A DNA stretch of 64,000 bases from Pseudomonadales bacterium. Its GTDB lineage: Bacteria > Pseudomonadota > Gammaproteobacteria > Pseudomonadales > DC-out160. The translations under genes and the position numbers were made by a program. This document shows positions 30,095 through 39,227 of the stretch, in pieces; positions within the stretch are counted from its first letter, which is position 1; each line of letters opens with the position of its first letter. The notes under the pieces were generated by a model that did no database searches, was not told the origin of the DNA, and was given only the letters and a program-made list of their open reading frames with translations. The stretch is taken from assembly GCA_019090455.1 (NCBI GenBank), contig JAHRWA010000039.1, positions 392,434 through 456,433 of the forward strand, written 5' to 3'.

Positions 30095-31699
30095 TCAGAA
30101 AATCCAACTAAAATTGAGATGAGCCGTCACATCACCGGCTTCAATCGTATTTTCAGGTCCATAAAGAGTGAAGTCTTGAACCGTCGCTATCGTATCCAAG
30201 CGGTTGATTTCCTTAAGCGGATAACCCACCGTCGCATCGACAGCAAGACTATCACCCAAAGCAAGGACCAGCCCCAAACCTAAGCTGGCGAGAGTACCCG
30301 AAGCATCCGTTAGTCCATAGGAGCTAGATAAAAACGGTAATCTTCCCTCTCGCTCAATACGGAAGTACGCGGCATCGACGAATAAAAACACCTCTTCTAG
30401 ACCCATGCCTTTTTCATTCCGAGGAAGTAACCAATGATATTCCATCGTCGCACTCACAACGGTATCAGCGCTAACCTGTGACTCCGGATACCCTCGTACC
30501 GTCGCGCCACCTCCCAATGGAGCTAACATTTGGGGGGGTAAAATAGACCCCAAACTGCTTTGACCTTGAGTCGTCATTTGTAGATGACGATCCATCCCAC
30601 TATTCACTCTACTGACCTCACTAGCCTTTGAATCTGCATCTTTACAATTGAGACACCAATCCCACGACAACAGCCAATCAATGATAACGAAGTCATTGTC
30701 GGCATTAGGCCTTCCCAATACACCCAACTCATCATCAGTGCCCATAATGTTTGCAGCACTGTGTGTCATCGAAGCTCGCCCATAAAATTCTTGCCCATCA
30801 ATATCAGTGGCACCGACAATCGAAACAAAAGGTAATAGAAAATCAAAATGATCATCACCCGGTAACGTCGTGGAATTCAACAAACAATAATCTCGAGAAA
30901 CCGTGACATCATCAGGATCACTGTCTGAGGGGTTGGGGTCATCAATACACACTTCCGTCGATCCACAAGCATTGGGAAACCGACTGCAAAGTGTATCCGT
31001 GATATCAACCTTGAATTTTGAAGTTAAGGTATAAGACAGATTAATTCTCTGCCATTTGAGACCTAAATCAATTTGAAAAAAGCGGTCTTGATTTTCCAAC
31101 AGCACACCTTCCAAACTCATCACCATCCCAAATTGTGACTCCTCGAATTGATCAAAGAGAGTGGCAACATAAAAATCACCGACATCGGTATTCGATAGAA
31201 AACCAAATTGACTACGATTTGCCAGCCTTTCACGTTGTTCAGCTGATAACGGAACAACCCAATCAAAAGCCGAGCGATGCACTTCGCCTAAATCAAAACC
31301 CAAATTCCAGCGCCAAGGAGAACTATTCGACCTTCCATTAAAAGGTTGGCTATAGCGCCCTATCAAGCTGTATACAGAATTTAGCGAATCAGTATAAAAC
31401 CCTAATGATAATTGATCTGATGGTTTGAAGAGGTTTTCCTTATCCATCGAAAGAGATTGCCCCCAATATTCGCCATGCCTATCGGCATTGGATAGCTCAA
31501 ACCTAAAGGGTCGATTTTCATTTATCCTGGAGATTTCTTTTATCGCGAGGCCTTCATTCACGACATCATCAAGACCTAAGAGAAATTCGAAATCACCCGC
31601 TTCTTCATTGCTTTCGGACTGACAAAATCCCTGACCACTCACAGCCACAAGAAATGACAGGAAAAAATAGAAGAGGGCCCGCTGTATGCCTTGATGCAT
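30095..31699 (-). CDS. Omp85/TpsB-type outer-membrane beta-barrel without POTRA domains
   Basis: 534 residues from the ATG at 31699; ATGs at 31738 and 31735 would overlap the upstream gene. Signal peptide RALFYFFLSFLVAVSGQGFC. The mature chain is rich in alternating aromatic strands. GATVRGYPESQVSADTVV is the (V/I)RG(F/Y) loop-6 motif of the Omp85 superfamily, and the chain ends in a terminal Phe (HLNFSWIF) typical of barrel insertion signals. No POTRA repeats are visible; ~100 residues precede the first strands. A Cys-rich loop with acidic residues occurs at ~250-285. Coupled to the metallophosphoesterase gene that ends 5 bp before this ATG. Transported substrate unknown. Confidence 0.7.
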   Translation of the reverse strand: MHQGIQRALFYFFLSFLVAVSGQGFCQSESNEEAGDFEFLLGLDDVVNEGLAIKEISRINENRPFRFELSNADRHGEYWGQSLSMDKENLFKPSDQLSLGFYTDSLNSVYSLIGRYSQPFNGRSNSSPWRWNLGFDLGEVHRSAFDWVVPLSAEQRERLANRSQFGFLSNTDVGDFYVATLFDQFEESQFGMVMSLEGVLLENQDRFFQIDLGLKWQRINLSYTLTSKFKVDITDTLCSRFPNACGSTEVCIDDPNPSDSDPDDVTVSRDYCLLNSTTLPGDDHFDFLLPFVSIVGATDIDGQEFYGRASMTHSAANIMGTDDELGVLGRPNADNDFVIIDWLLSWDWCLNCKDADSKASEVSRVNSGMDRHLQMTTQGQSSLGSILPPQMLAPLGGGATVRGYPESQVSADTVVSATMEYHWLLPRNEKGMGLEEVFLFVDAAYFRIEREGRLPFLSSSYGLTDASGTLASLGLGLVLALGDSLAVDATVGYPLKEINRLDTIATVQDFTLYGPENTIEAGDVTAHLNFSWIF

Positions 31700-31703
31700 T
31701 CCC

Positions 31704-32597
31704 CTAAAACTCACTCTCAACCTCAATCTCGCCATCATCCCAAATTAGCTTCGGCAAATTGTCTCCTCTCCAATAAGCTTGGCTTCGTTCCTTAGGGTAG
31801 CCGAAGCAGTGTGATATATAGGTGATTCCTTCCTCTTTACGATGACGGTTTCGATGCTGATGTCCATAGATATGTAATAGCGAGCCGAGTTGTCGTACCT
31901 GGCTATCCAAGTCGACAGTGCCTGCAACACCAGTGAAATTAAACTGCGGTAACGGATCTTTAAATTGACTCAGGTTCTGCCGCCAATTACCCAAAGGAAA
32001 AATCAAATCTTGGCGTGGTAAAAAATGACTAAACGAAATCACAGGCGCATCGTAATCCCGCTGACAAGTCGCCACATTGAGATCAAGAAAAAAATCCACC
32101 ACACGTTGGTTGGTTTTCAATTGCGTCCAACGACAAAAAAAGTTATCGCTCCATATTGCCTCAGTCTCATCCTTAACCGGATTAGTCGCTGAGGATTTAT
32201 CATAATAAAGAGAATCCTCGCCTTCTTCCGGTTTGGTGTACCAGGAAAACAGCGGCACCACCCAAGCGGCCTTATCTCCCACCCCCAATTTTTTCGGCTG
32301 AGTCTGAACTCCAATTCGCTCACACATTTTCACAATCGCCCAAAACTTAGACACTGAGTCCTCAAATCCACCACGTCTTACCCACAGTTCGTGATTACCG
32401 GGCACAAAAAAGACTTCGGCATAAATCGTTTTAAAATGGGATAACAATTGTTCTAATTTTCCTAAATCATCCGTCGCGTCACCAGCAACAATTAAGGTTG
32501 CTTCCGCATAAGCAGGATCATTCAGGTTAAGTAAGTGATCAAAATTACCCTTATAGTCCACGTGCATATCAGACATTGTGTATATTTTATTTGTCAT
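31704..32597 (-). CDS. Calcineurin-like metallophosphoesterase
   Basis: 297 residues, no signal peptide, so cytoplasmic. The binuclear-metal motifs occur in order: SDMHVDYKG (DxH), VAGDATDDL (GDxxD-like), VPGNHELW (GNHE), FSHF (H) and IYGHQHRN (GHxH). These support phosphatase or phosphodiesterase activity; the substrate is not predictable. ATG with GAGAAAA, divergent from the M16 peptidase gene 100 bp away. The downstream Omp85-type gene starts just past the stop, so the two are probably co-translated. Confidence 0.85.
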   Translation of the reverse strand: MTNKIYTMSDMHVDYKGNFDHLLNLNDPAYAEATLIVAGDATDDLGKLEQLLSHFKTIYAEVFFVPGNHELWVRRGGFEDSVSKFWAIVKMCERIGVQTQPKKLGVGDKAAWVVPLFSWYTKPEEGEDSLYYDKSSATNPVKDETEAIWSDNFFCRWTQLKTNQRVVDFFLDLNVATCQRDYDAPVISFSHFLPRQDLIFPLGNWRQNLSQFKDPLPQFNFTGVAGTVDLDSQVRQLGSLLHIYGHQHRNRHRKEEGITYISHCFGYPKERSQAYWRGDNLPKLIWDDGEIEVESEF

Positions 32598-32696
32598 TAT
32601 TTTTCTCGAACTGTCCGCTGATATTCATTTCTCTGGAGGGGGTACAGACACTAGCAAATTGGGCTAGAATACCAAAGGACAATTACAGGAATCCTT

Positions 32697-35645
32697 ATGA
32701 CTATTGCACACCATACCGCCTTCGATCTGATACGAACTCAATCTATTAGCGCACTCAATGTTGAAGTACAAGAATATCGCCATCTCACTACAGGGGCTCA
32801 GCATATTCATGTAGCTGCTGACAATAATGAGAATGTTTTTCTCGTTGCTCTGCGCACTGTTCCCACAGATTCTAAAGGCGTGGCACACATTTTAGAGCAT
32901 ACTGCGCTGTGTGGTAGTGAACGTTATCCTGTGAGAGATCCGTTCTTTATGATGATTCGACGTTCCTTGAATACCTTTATGAACGCCTTTACTAGCAGCG
33001 ATTGGACCGCGTATCCCTTTGCTAGCCAGAACAAAAAAGATTTTAATAATTTGTTGGGGGTCTACTTGGACGCTGTATTCTTCTCTCGCCTCGATCCACT
33101 GGATTTCGCTCAAGAGGGACATCGTATGGAATTCGCTGAGGCTAAAGACAGCACCAGCGATTTGGTATTTAAAGGCGTAGTCTTCAATGAAATGAAAGGT
33201 GCCATGAGTTCCGCTGCGAGCACCCTTTATGATGTGCTTTACAAATACGTCTATCCCACTAGCACCTACCACTACAATAGTGGTGGTGATCCGGAACATA
33301 TCACTGACCTGAGTTATGAAGAATTAAAAGGTTTTTATAAAAACCATTACCACCCCAGCAATGCCGTTTTTATGACATACGGCGACATACCGGTGATAGA
33401 ACACCAGACACAATTTGAAGAACTCGCGTTAAAACGGTTTGAACAATCACCGGAGACCATTAGCGTAGATGACGAAAAACGCTATTATGCACCTATTACC
33501 GTAGAAGAATGCTATCCCATCCCTGCATCAGAGTCCGTCGAAAATAAAACACATACGGTATTGGCATGGCTACTAAACCGAGCCGATGATCTCGACACGC
33601 GACTGCAAGCGCATTTACTGTCAAACGTGTTATTGGAAAACAGCGCCTCCCCTCTACGCAAAGTACTTGAAACCACAAAATTGGGCAGCGCCCCATCACC
33701 ACTCTGTGGCTTAGATGATTCCCAATTAGAAATGTGCTTTATGTGCGGCATAGAAGGCAGTAATCCAGAAGATGCCGATGCGGTAGAACAGCTAGTGATT
33801 GATACACTGCAAGATGTCGCTGCCAATGGGGTCCCACTTGAAGAGGTCGAGGCCGTCCTACATCAATTGGAGTTAAGCCAAAGAGAAGTCGGAGGTGACG
33901 GCTATCCCTACGGTCTGCAAATCATATTAAGCGGATTATCGGCAGCGATGCATCGCGGCGACACGATAGCCGCTATGGATTTGGAAACTGCACTGGATCG
34001 ACTACGAGTCTCGATCAAAGACCCACAGTTCATACCCAACTTAGCCAAACAACTCCTACTTGAAAACCCCCATCGCGTTCGTCTTTCTCTCAAGCCAGAC
34101 CCTCTTATTAGTGAACGCAAGGAGCAGGCCGAAAAAGATTTATTAGCGCGTATTAAATCGAAATTAAGCACGTCGGAAAAACAAGATATCATTGACCAAA
34201 CTCAAGCCTTAGAGAATCGCCAAGCTCAAGAAGACGATGCTTCTGTATTACCAAAAGTCGGTTTGCAAGATGTACCCGCCGGTATCAATATTCCGGAAAG
34301 TATTGAAAGCAGCGGGCAATGCAAATCGAGTTATTATGCTCAAGGTACCAATGGATTAGTGTATCAACAGGTCATCTACGATTTACCTCAACTTGATAAC
34401 ACACTCTTACAAAGCCTACCCCTTTTCACTAGTTGTTTGACCGAACTGGGATGTGCCGATAAAGATTATCTCGCGGTACAATCTTGGCAATCGCGCATCA
34501 GCGGAGGAGTCTCCGCTTTTACTACATTACGCGGTAGTACTAGCGATGTTCAATCTGTTGCCGGGCACTTTACGCTTTCCAGCAAGGCCTTGGCCAATAA
34601 TCACTTACCATTATGCGAACTCATTCAAGCCACATTAGAAGATCCACGGTTTGACGAATTACAACGTATTCGAGAAATCGTCGCACAAGACAGAGCCCAA
34701 TTAGAACAAAGCGTGACGGGCCAAGGCCACAGCTTAGCCATGAATGCAGCCACCAGCGGAATGAGTCCAGCCAGCGCACTAAGCCACCGGCTCAGTGGAC
34801 TTAAAGGCATTCAGTCTCTCAAAAAGTTGGATGACAGCTTGAATCAACAGGAAAACTTAGAGGCGCTCGCAAATCAATTCCAAACCATCCACAGTCTCAT
34901 CAAGACCTCTCCTAAACAGTTTTTGCTCGTGGGAGAAAAAGAGAAGCAAGAACAACTCCATCAAGATCTCCAGGCTACCTGGTGTAATAACGGTGGTCAC
35001 AATATCGCTCACAATAACAAGGATACTAGCAAGCACTTCCAAGCTATCACGCTACCCGCAGTTCAAGAACAAGTTAAAGAAGCCTGGATCGCTAACTCGC
35101 AAGTTAATTTTTGCGCCAAGGCCTACCCCACAGTACCCCCTAATCACCCGGATGCTCCCGTATTAAATGTACTGGGAGCTTATCTTCGAAATGGTTTTCT
35201 CCATCGCGTCATCAGAGAACAAGGCGGTGCTTATGGCGGGGGTGCAGCGCATAATGCGAATATCGCCGCTTTTCAGTTCTTCTCCTATCGAGACCCTCGT
35301 CTAGCAGAAACACTCAGTGACTTTGATAAATCCATAGAGTGGTTAATGGACGGCAAAAAAGAATCCCGTTTTCTGGAAGAAGCCATACTCGGTATCGTCG
35401 GTGACATTGATAAACCTAGCTCACCCGCAGGAGAAGCGAAGCAGGCATTTCACAGCAAGCTATATGGAAGAACCAGCGAATACCGTAATCAGTATCGACA
35501 ACAGGTTCTTCAAGTGAGCGTGGACGATCTTCGCAGAGTCGCTGAATCTTATCTGCAACCGGAAAAAGCGAGCACCGCAGTCGTCACCCACCAAGCCCAG
35601 TGGGATCAAACACCACTTTTAGATTTTACGGTGGAAAAGTTATAG
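32697..35645 (+). CDS. M16C zinc metallopeptidase, presequence protease (PreP)-like
   Basis: 982 residues. Inverted zinc-binding motif HILEH at 64-68, inside GVAHILEHTALCGSERYPVRDPFF. FMNAFTSSDWTAYPFAS is the typical M16C active-site neighbourhood. The four-domain PreP layout fits: two homologous halves joined by a helical hairpin around residues 490-560, and RxxGGAYGGGAAHN (~840) for substrate C-terminal contact. The family degrades free unstructured peptides in a closed chamber. No signal peptide is seen. ATG with AGGAA. Length matches bacterial PreP (~970-1000). Confidence 0.9.
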   Translation: MTIAHHTAFDLIRTQSISALNVEVQEYRHLTTGAQHIHVAADNNENVFLVALRTVPTDSKGVAHILEHTALCGSERYPVRDPFFMMIRRSLNTFMNAFTSSDWTAYPFASQNKKDFNNLLGVYLDAVFFSRLDPLDFAQEGHRMEFAEAKDSTSDLVFKGVVFNEMKGAMSSAASTLYDVLYKYVYPTSTYHYNSGGDPEHITDLSYEELKGFYKNHYHPSNAVFMTYGDIPVIEHQTQFEELALKRFEQSPETISVDDEKRYYAPITVEECYPIPASESVENKTHTVLAWLLNRADDLDTRLQAHLLSNVLLENSASPLRKVLETTKLGSAPSPLCGLDDSQLEMCFMCGIEGSNPEDADAVEQLVIDTLQDVAANGVPLEEVEAVLHQLELSQREVGGDGYPYGLQIILSGLSAAMHRGDTIAAMDLETALDRLRVSIKDPQFIPNLAKQLLLENPHRVRLSLKPDPLISERKEQAEKDLLARIKSKLSTSEKQDIIDQTQALENRQAQEDDASVLPKVGLQDVPAGINIPESIESSGQCKSSYYAQGTNGLVYQQVIYDLPQLDNTLLQSLPLFTSCLTELGCADKDYLAVQSWQSRISGGVSAFTTLRGSTSDVQSVAGHFTLSSKALANNHLPLCELIQATLEDPRFDELQRIREIVAQDRAQLEQSVTGQGHSLAMNAATSGMSPASALSHRLSGLKGIQSLKKLDDSLNQQENLEALANQFQTIHSLIKTSPKQFLLVGEKEKQEQLHQDLQATWCNNGGHNIAHNNKDTSKHFQAITLPAVQEQVKEAWIANSQVNFCAKAYPTVPPNHPDAPVLNVLGAYLRNGFLHRVIREQGGAYGGGAAHNANIAAFQFFSYRDPRLAETLSDFDKSIEWLMDGKKESRFLEEAILGIVGDIDKPSSPAGEAKQAFHSKLYGRTSEYRNQYRQQVLQVSVDDLRRVAESYLQPEKASTAVVTHQAQWDQTPLLDFTVEKL

Positions 35646-35717
35646 CGATCAGGAAGGCTCTCTATTTTCAGCCATAGGCTAACGCACCTCAATGACATAT
35701 CACGTAAGCTGATACTC

Positions 35718-36548
35718 TTGTTTTTGTGTCTAATAGCGGCGAGCTGTAGCAGCATGCCGCAGCATCTCCGCTTAGCAAAAAAGCATAATCTGCAGAGTCA
35801 GATAATTCACATCAATGGGTTTCAATTACAAACCTTTGCTAATCAGGCCTATATTCAAAATCGAACCCAACCATCTACAGAGGAACTGCACATTTATATA
35901 GAGGGAGATGGTCACGCCTGGACAAGCCTGCACGTTCCCTCCAAGGACCCCACCCCCAAAGTCCCTATCATGTTGGATCTCATGACTTTAGACACGGTGC
36001 CTTCGATCTACGTTGGCCGTCCTTGTTACTATTCACTTAAAAACGATCATCAGAAAAATGACAGCTGTAATGTACTGCTATGGACTTTTGCTCGCTATGG
36101 TGAGGAAGTGTTACGCACGTTAACGCAGGCTTATACGCAACTAGGAGAGCAGTATCAATCGCTCGCTTTGATTGGACATTCTGGTGGTGGCACTTTAGCA
36201 ATGCTCATTGCCCCAAGATTGAGCAAGACCCAAACAGTGATTACTTTAGCAGGCAACCTTGATACAGACAGCTGGACTCAACACCACCAATACTCCCCAC
36301 TACACCTTTCCCTTAATCCAGCAAAACAACCACGGCTACCGCAGCATATTCAGCAAATCCACTACTCTGGGGATGCAGACAAGAACGTATTACCGGTATT
36401 TATTAAAAAGGTGGCCAATAGAGAAAAAGCGCAATACAAAACCTTAGATGGTTACGACCACTCTTGCTGTTGGGAACAGGTCTGGCCTGCAATATTAGAT
36501 TCGATTATGCCGAATACGGTTCAACGCAATCAGGAGGCTGTAAAATAA
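35718..36548 (+). CDS. Putative alpha/beta-hydrolase lipoprotein
   Basis: 276 residues from a TTG at 35718. The reading frame stays open upstream to 35646, encoding SRKLIL before the listed start, which would complete a lipoprotein signal with lipobox IAASC, so the true start is probably a non-ATG codon upstream. The core shows IYIEGDGHAW, the nucleophile elbow GHSGGG (~Ser155) and a late GYDHSCCW offering the catalytic His. YIEGDGH and VGRPCYY are typical of a family of secreted Gram-negative hydrolases of unknown substrate. Convergent with the small exported protein gene at 36558. Confidence 0.7.
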   Translation: MFLCLIAASCSSMPQHLRLAKKHNLQSQIIHINGFQLQTFANQAYIQNRTQPSTEELHIYIEGDGHAWTSLHVPSKDPTPKVPIMLDLMTLDTVPSIYVGRPCYYSLKNDHQKNDSCNVLLWTFARYGEEVLRTLTQAYTQLGEQYQSLALIGHSGGGTLAMLIAPRLSKTQTVITLAGNLDTDSWTQHHQYSPLHLSLNPAKQPRLPQHIQQIHYSGDADKNVLPVFIKKVANREKAQYKTLDGYDHSCCWEQVWPAILDSIMPNTVQRNQEAVK

Positions 36549-36557
36549 GAATGGGGA

Positions 36558-36968
36558 TTAGAAATTGAGAGACCATTTTAAACGAACAGTCGTAAGGTCA
36601 GTTTGAAAATTGACTCGCGCTCCGGATTCGACATCAGATTCAGCGCTACTAGCCCTATTGGGTGTGAGGTTATCATATACCAACCCCCATAACGTTCGCA
36701 TTAAAACTCCCATAGCCACATTGGAAAAATCATCATTATTTCCACCGGTCACGATATGATTGGAGCTATTAATTTGACTGATACAGCTAACGGAACCCAC
36801 ATCCACCAGCCCCTTATCTAAGAAATCACAATCGCGACCTGCAACAATGACGGAGCTGCCCTCGTAAGCGACTAAGGAAAGATCACTACCACTAAAGACT
36901 TCAACATGAGCAAACGCCCAACAAGGAAAAAGAAATAGATACAATCCGATTAGTCGTTTTACCTTCAC
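36558..36968 (-). CDS. Small exported protein of unknown function
   Basis: 136 residues from the GTG at 36968, which has GAGAGG at good spacing; a GTG two codons earlier is less well placed. Signal peptide MKVKRLIGLYLFLFPCWAFA with cleavage before HVEV. The mature part has two Cys (RDCDF, VSCIS), Ser/Asn/Asp-rich sequence and an end (TTVRLKWSLNF) of alternating pattern closing in Phe, reminiscent of a short outer-membrane or secreted beta protein. I do not recognise the family. A CRP-like site lies ~120 bp upstream. Confidence 0.6.
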   Translation of the reverse strand: MKVKRLIGLYLFLFPCWAFAHVEVFSGSDLSLVAYEGSSVIVAGRDCDFLDKGLVDVGSVSCISQINSSNHIVTGGNNDDFSNVAMGVLMRTLWGLVYDNLTPNRASSAESDVESGARVNFQTDLTTVRLKWSLNF

Positions 36969-37084
36969 AAACACCTCTCAACCAGTCGAATCGACTAGAA
37001 CAGCAGCTCGATAGCATCCGTACTCAGAAGTCTCATTCAGCGGCTCTTGGCCAACTGACACTATGATTACATATTAACCAGCTC

Positions 37085-37100
37085 TGTGAAGTTTGTCACG
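37085..37100 (+). promoter_or_regulatory. CRP-like operator in the 36969-37388 gap
   Basis: TGTGA-AGTTTG-TCACG matches 9 of 10 positions of the CRP half-site pair with correct spacing. It lies 5 bp upstream of the -35 of a plus-strand sigma70-like promoter and ~120 bp upstream of the small exported protein gene on the minus strand, so it could serve either direction. Confidence 0.5.
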
Positions 37101-37104
37101 CGAT

Positions 37105-37133
37105 TTGACGATGTATTTAGTGCTAGTTACACT
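37105..37133 (+). promoter_or_regulatory. Sigma70-type promoter of the putative intergenic RNA
   Basis: TTGACG (37105-37110), a 17-bp spacer and TACACT (37128-37133) give a strong -35 and a fair -10. Predicted transcription start is near 37140. No annotated gene lies downstream on the plus strand before a terminator at ~37320. Confidence 0.5.
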
Positions 37134-37139
37134 TCTAAT

Positions 37140-37325
37140 ACAATGTAATAGTAAGAGTTTTTGTCACATCCATACCTGTTCATGCTAGTTCGTTCCATAG
37201 CGTCAATAATATGTCGGCAGAAAAACAATTATTATTTGACGCACTCTCTTCGTTACCCACTAACGCCTTTTTCGCTATCAAATTCGAACAAAAAAAGGGG
37301 CCGTAAGCCCCTTCAATCTTTTTTG
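37140..37325 (+). ncRNA. Putative small RNA (~185 nt) with CRP-like control
   Basis: The stretch between the promoter and a rho-independent terminator holds no conventional gene. It has an internal hairpin: GCGTCAATAAT at 37200-37210 with ATTATTTGACGC at 37231-37242, one bulged base, ~20-nt loop. A 31-codon ATG frame (37211-37306) starts inside this hairpin and ends in the terminator loop, with no ribosome binding site, so an RNA product is more likely than a peptide. A cAMP-CRP-controlled sRNA in the manner of Spot 42 or CyaR is a functional analogy, not homology. It could also be a 5' or 3' UTR fragment. Confidence 0.4.
37295..37324. terminator. Bidirectional rho-independent terminator
   Basis: AAGGGGC (37295-37301) pairs with GCCCCTT (37307-37313) across a 5-nt loop. 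The plus strand has CAATC then T6, and on the minus strand a run of seven T follows. It would end the plus-strand RNA and also the minus-strand lipoprotein gene that stops at 37389. Confidence 0.75.
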
Positions 37326-37344
37326 ATCTCAAACAGATAGAGAA

Positions 37345-37377
37345 ATACCGGATATACCGGATATACCGGATATACCG
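37345..37377. repeat. 9-bp tandem repeat (GATATACCG)
   Basis: Three full copies of GATATACCG (37351-37377) preceded by a partial copy ATACCG (37345-37350). It lies 12 bp past the stop of the minus-strand lipoprotein gene and before its terminator. Copy number could vary by slippage, without effect on a reading frame. Confidence 0.85.
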
Positions 37378-37388
37378 TTACACCAATC

Positions 37389-38177
37389 CTAATTAGGTGG
37401 CTCTTCTCCTTTTTTACAATTTCCCCAGTCACAGCGCACTACTACTTGGCTGCCATTTTTACAATAAACGCCGTAATACTCTAATGGCCAGTCACTGAGG
37501 ATATTAACGACTGAATTTTCTAAGCAAATTCGCTTACGGGCAATTTTTTCAACCAGCATTAACGATCGCCCCTCTTTACGTTGCGCTTTCAAATTAGAAT
37601 CAATACGGGGAACGAGATGAGGCTTGGTCGTCGCTTCTTCTATATAGTCGGCTTTAATATTTTCAAGAACAGGAAACATGGCTTTATTTTTTTCCATATC
37701 TTTAAGCCCACTACGGTAAGGCTCAAGATATCTCCCGCAAGCCTTTTCACGGTAATTTGTTCGTACAATACGCGATACCAAATCTTGATTCCCTTCTGAA
37801 GTGGCTTCCAATACAAAACGAATCGCATCCAATTGGCCTGCAACCTTGCCAATTTGGCCCTGCCTCAGTTGTATATTGGCCTTTAATTCCGCATCACTCA
37901 CAGCAACGTAAGGCCAATTTTTCTCCCACCATTTGTGTTGAACCAATCTGCCGAAGCCTTCAAGGTGCATTCCACCTTGAGCACAAGCATCAGCAATGGC
38001 CTGCAAACGTATATTCTCCTTGATAGCATATTGAGCTGCCGCATAGCGTTGTTCAATAGAATAATGAATTACCTTCTTGCCGCTACATCCCGTCATGGCG
38101 AAGGTCAACACCAACAGAAAAATGGTAGATCGAAATAGTTTGTTCCAAAGTACTTTGTCACAATTGAAAAAATCCAT
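37389..38177 (-). CDS. Lipoprotein of unknown function
   Basis: 262 residues. Signal LFRSTIFLLVLTFAMTGC with lipobox MTGC (Cys ~31). The mature part is largely alpha-helical and charged (QRYAAAQYAIKENIRLQAIADAC, LRQGQIGKVAGQLDAIRFVLEA), with six further Cys, including CDWGNC near the C-terminus that may form disulfides. Not recognised as a known family. Isolated gene with its own terminator downstream, and no clear partner. Confidence 0.65.
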   Translation of the reverse strand: MDFFNCDKVLWNKLFRSTIFLLVLTFAMTGCSGKKVIHYSIEQRYAAAQYAIKENIRLQAIADACAQGGMHLEGFGRLVQHKWWEKNWPYVAVSDAELKANIQLRQGQIGKVAGQLDAIRFVLEATSEGNQDLVSRIVRTNYREKACGRYLEPYRSGLKDMEKNKAMFPVLENIKADYIEEATTKPHLVPRIDSNLKAQRKEGRSLMLVEKIARKRICLENSVVNILSDWPLEYYGVYCKNGSQVVVRCDWGNCKKGEEPPN

Positions 38178-38332
38178 TACGTACCCCGCCCCCGATTTAT
38201 GAAACCAAATTAATATATTGAATCTAGGATTTATTGATAAGCTATAATACTAGCAAATAAAAACACGACTTTTAATATTATCCCTCTCAACCCTTCGCAT
38301 TTGCAGGCACCCTCTGCCTAAGGTCCACTAAG

Positions 38333-39154
38333 ATGAAACAACCATCCCCTATTAAAAACCCAATGAAAAGCGCATTTGCATCGCTTACCCTTTGGTTTGG
38401 GCCCTTTTTATTGATTATACTTTCTAGCTTTTATCTCAGCTGGAAAGTGCTTGCGACCGCCGATTTTCTATACCCATTTTGGTATCAACACATTCACATC
38501 GAACAAGCGATCGATCGATATGCTCCCGAAAACAAATATAAACACAATTTTACAGATACAAATGAGGCTGAACGCTTTCGATTATTTAGTGCTATTTTGA
38601 AGGCCGTTCAGAATCAAGGGGAAGGTCTAAGCGAGATCAAATACCATCACCCTAATGGCAATCCCATTGATAATTTACTGACGACGGCGGAAATCATTCA
38701 CTTACAAGATGTCGCAAAGATCATTACGATATTTTTTTGGACTGGAGTGGCATCAACCTTAGCGCTTTTCCCGGCGCTCCTCCTCCTGCGGAAAAAGCAA
38801 ATACCTATGCCAAAAAAAACCACTCTCATTGGCACGATGATCGTCATATTTACCGCTGCGGGACTCGCTGTTTTAGCCATTGGCCCAGTAGATTTCTTTT
38901 ACGATTTACATGTCCGTATCTTTCCAGACAATCACCAATGGTTTTTTTATTATCAAGAATCGTTGATGACAACATTGATGCTGGCACCCACCTTATTTGG
39001 CTACATTGCCCTGACATGGGCAATTACCAGTTTTTTATTAACAACACTTATCTTGCAAGGCTGCCATTACTGCAGTCTCTGTTCCAAACCCAGCACAGTA
39101 AAGTCCGCAGGACTGGCGGCTCCAACTAAAAGAACGAAAAAAGGCATTAAATAA
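38333..39154 (+). CDS. Integral membrane protein, DUF1461-like
   Basis: 273 residues with four hydrophobic segments (~20-42, ~130-152, ~162-184, ~217-243). Between the first and second is a periplasmic loop of ~85 residues. DFFYDLHVRIFPDNHQWFFYYQESLMTTLMLAP resembles the conserved segment of DUF1461/TIGR01906 proteins (a His, then a Phe-Pro-x-x-x-x-Trp-x-Phe pattern). Function of the family is unknown. The C-terminal tail is cytoplasmic, basic and has a Cys cluster (CHYCSLC). Confidence 0.6.
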   Translation: MKQPSPIKNPMKSAFASLTLWFGPFLLIILSSFYLSWKVLATADFLYPFWYQHIHIEQAIDRYAPENKYKHNFTDTNEAERFRLFSAILKAVQNQGEGLSEIKYHHPNGNPIDNLLTTAEIIHLQDVAKIITIFFWTGVASTLALFPALLLLRKKQIPMPKKTTLIGTMIVIFTAAGLAVLAIGPVDFFYDLHVRIFPDNHQWFFYYQESLMTTLMLAPTLFGYIALTWAITSFLLTTLILQGCHYCSLCSKPSTVKSAGLAAPTKRTKKGIK

Positions 39155-39227
39155 GAATTTCGGGTAGGCAAGGAGATCCTCGCCTAGACACAAGGAACTC
39201 AACATCAAGGACAATAGAAATTTAGTC

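Noticed and set aside
37211..37306. 31-codon ATG frame in the putative sRNA
   Set aside because: No Shine-Dalgarno; the start lies in a hairpin and the stop in the terminator loop, so it is treated as part of an RNA and not as a gene.
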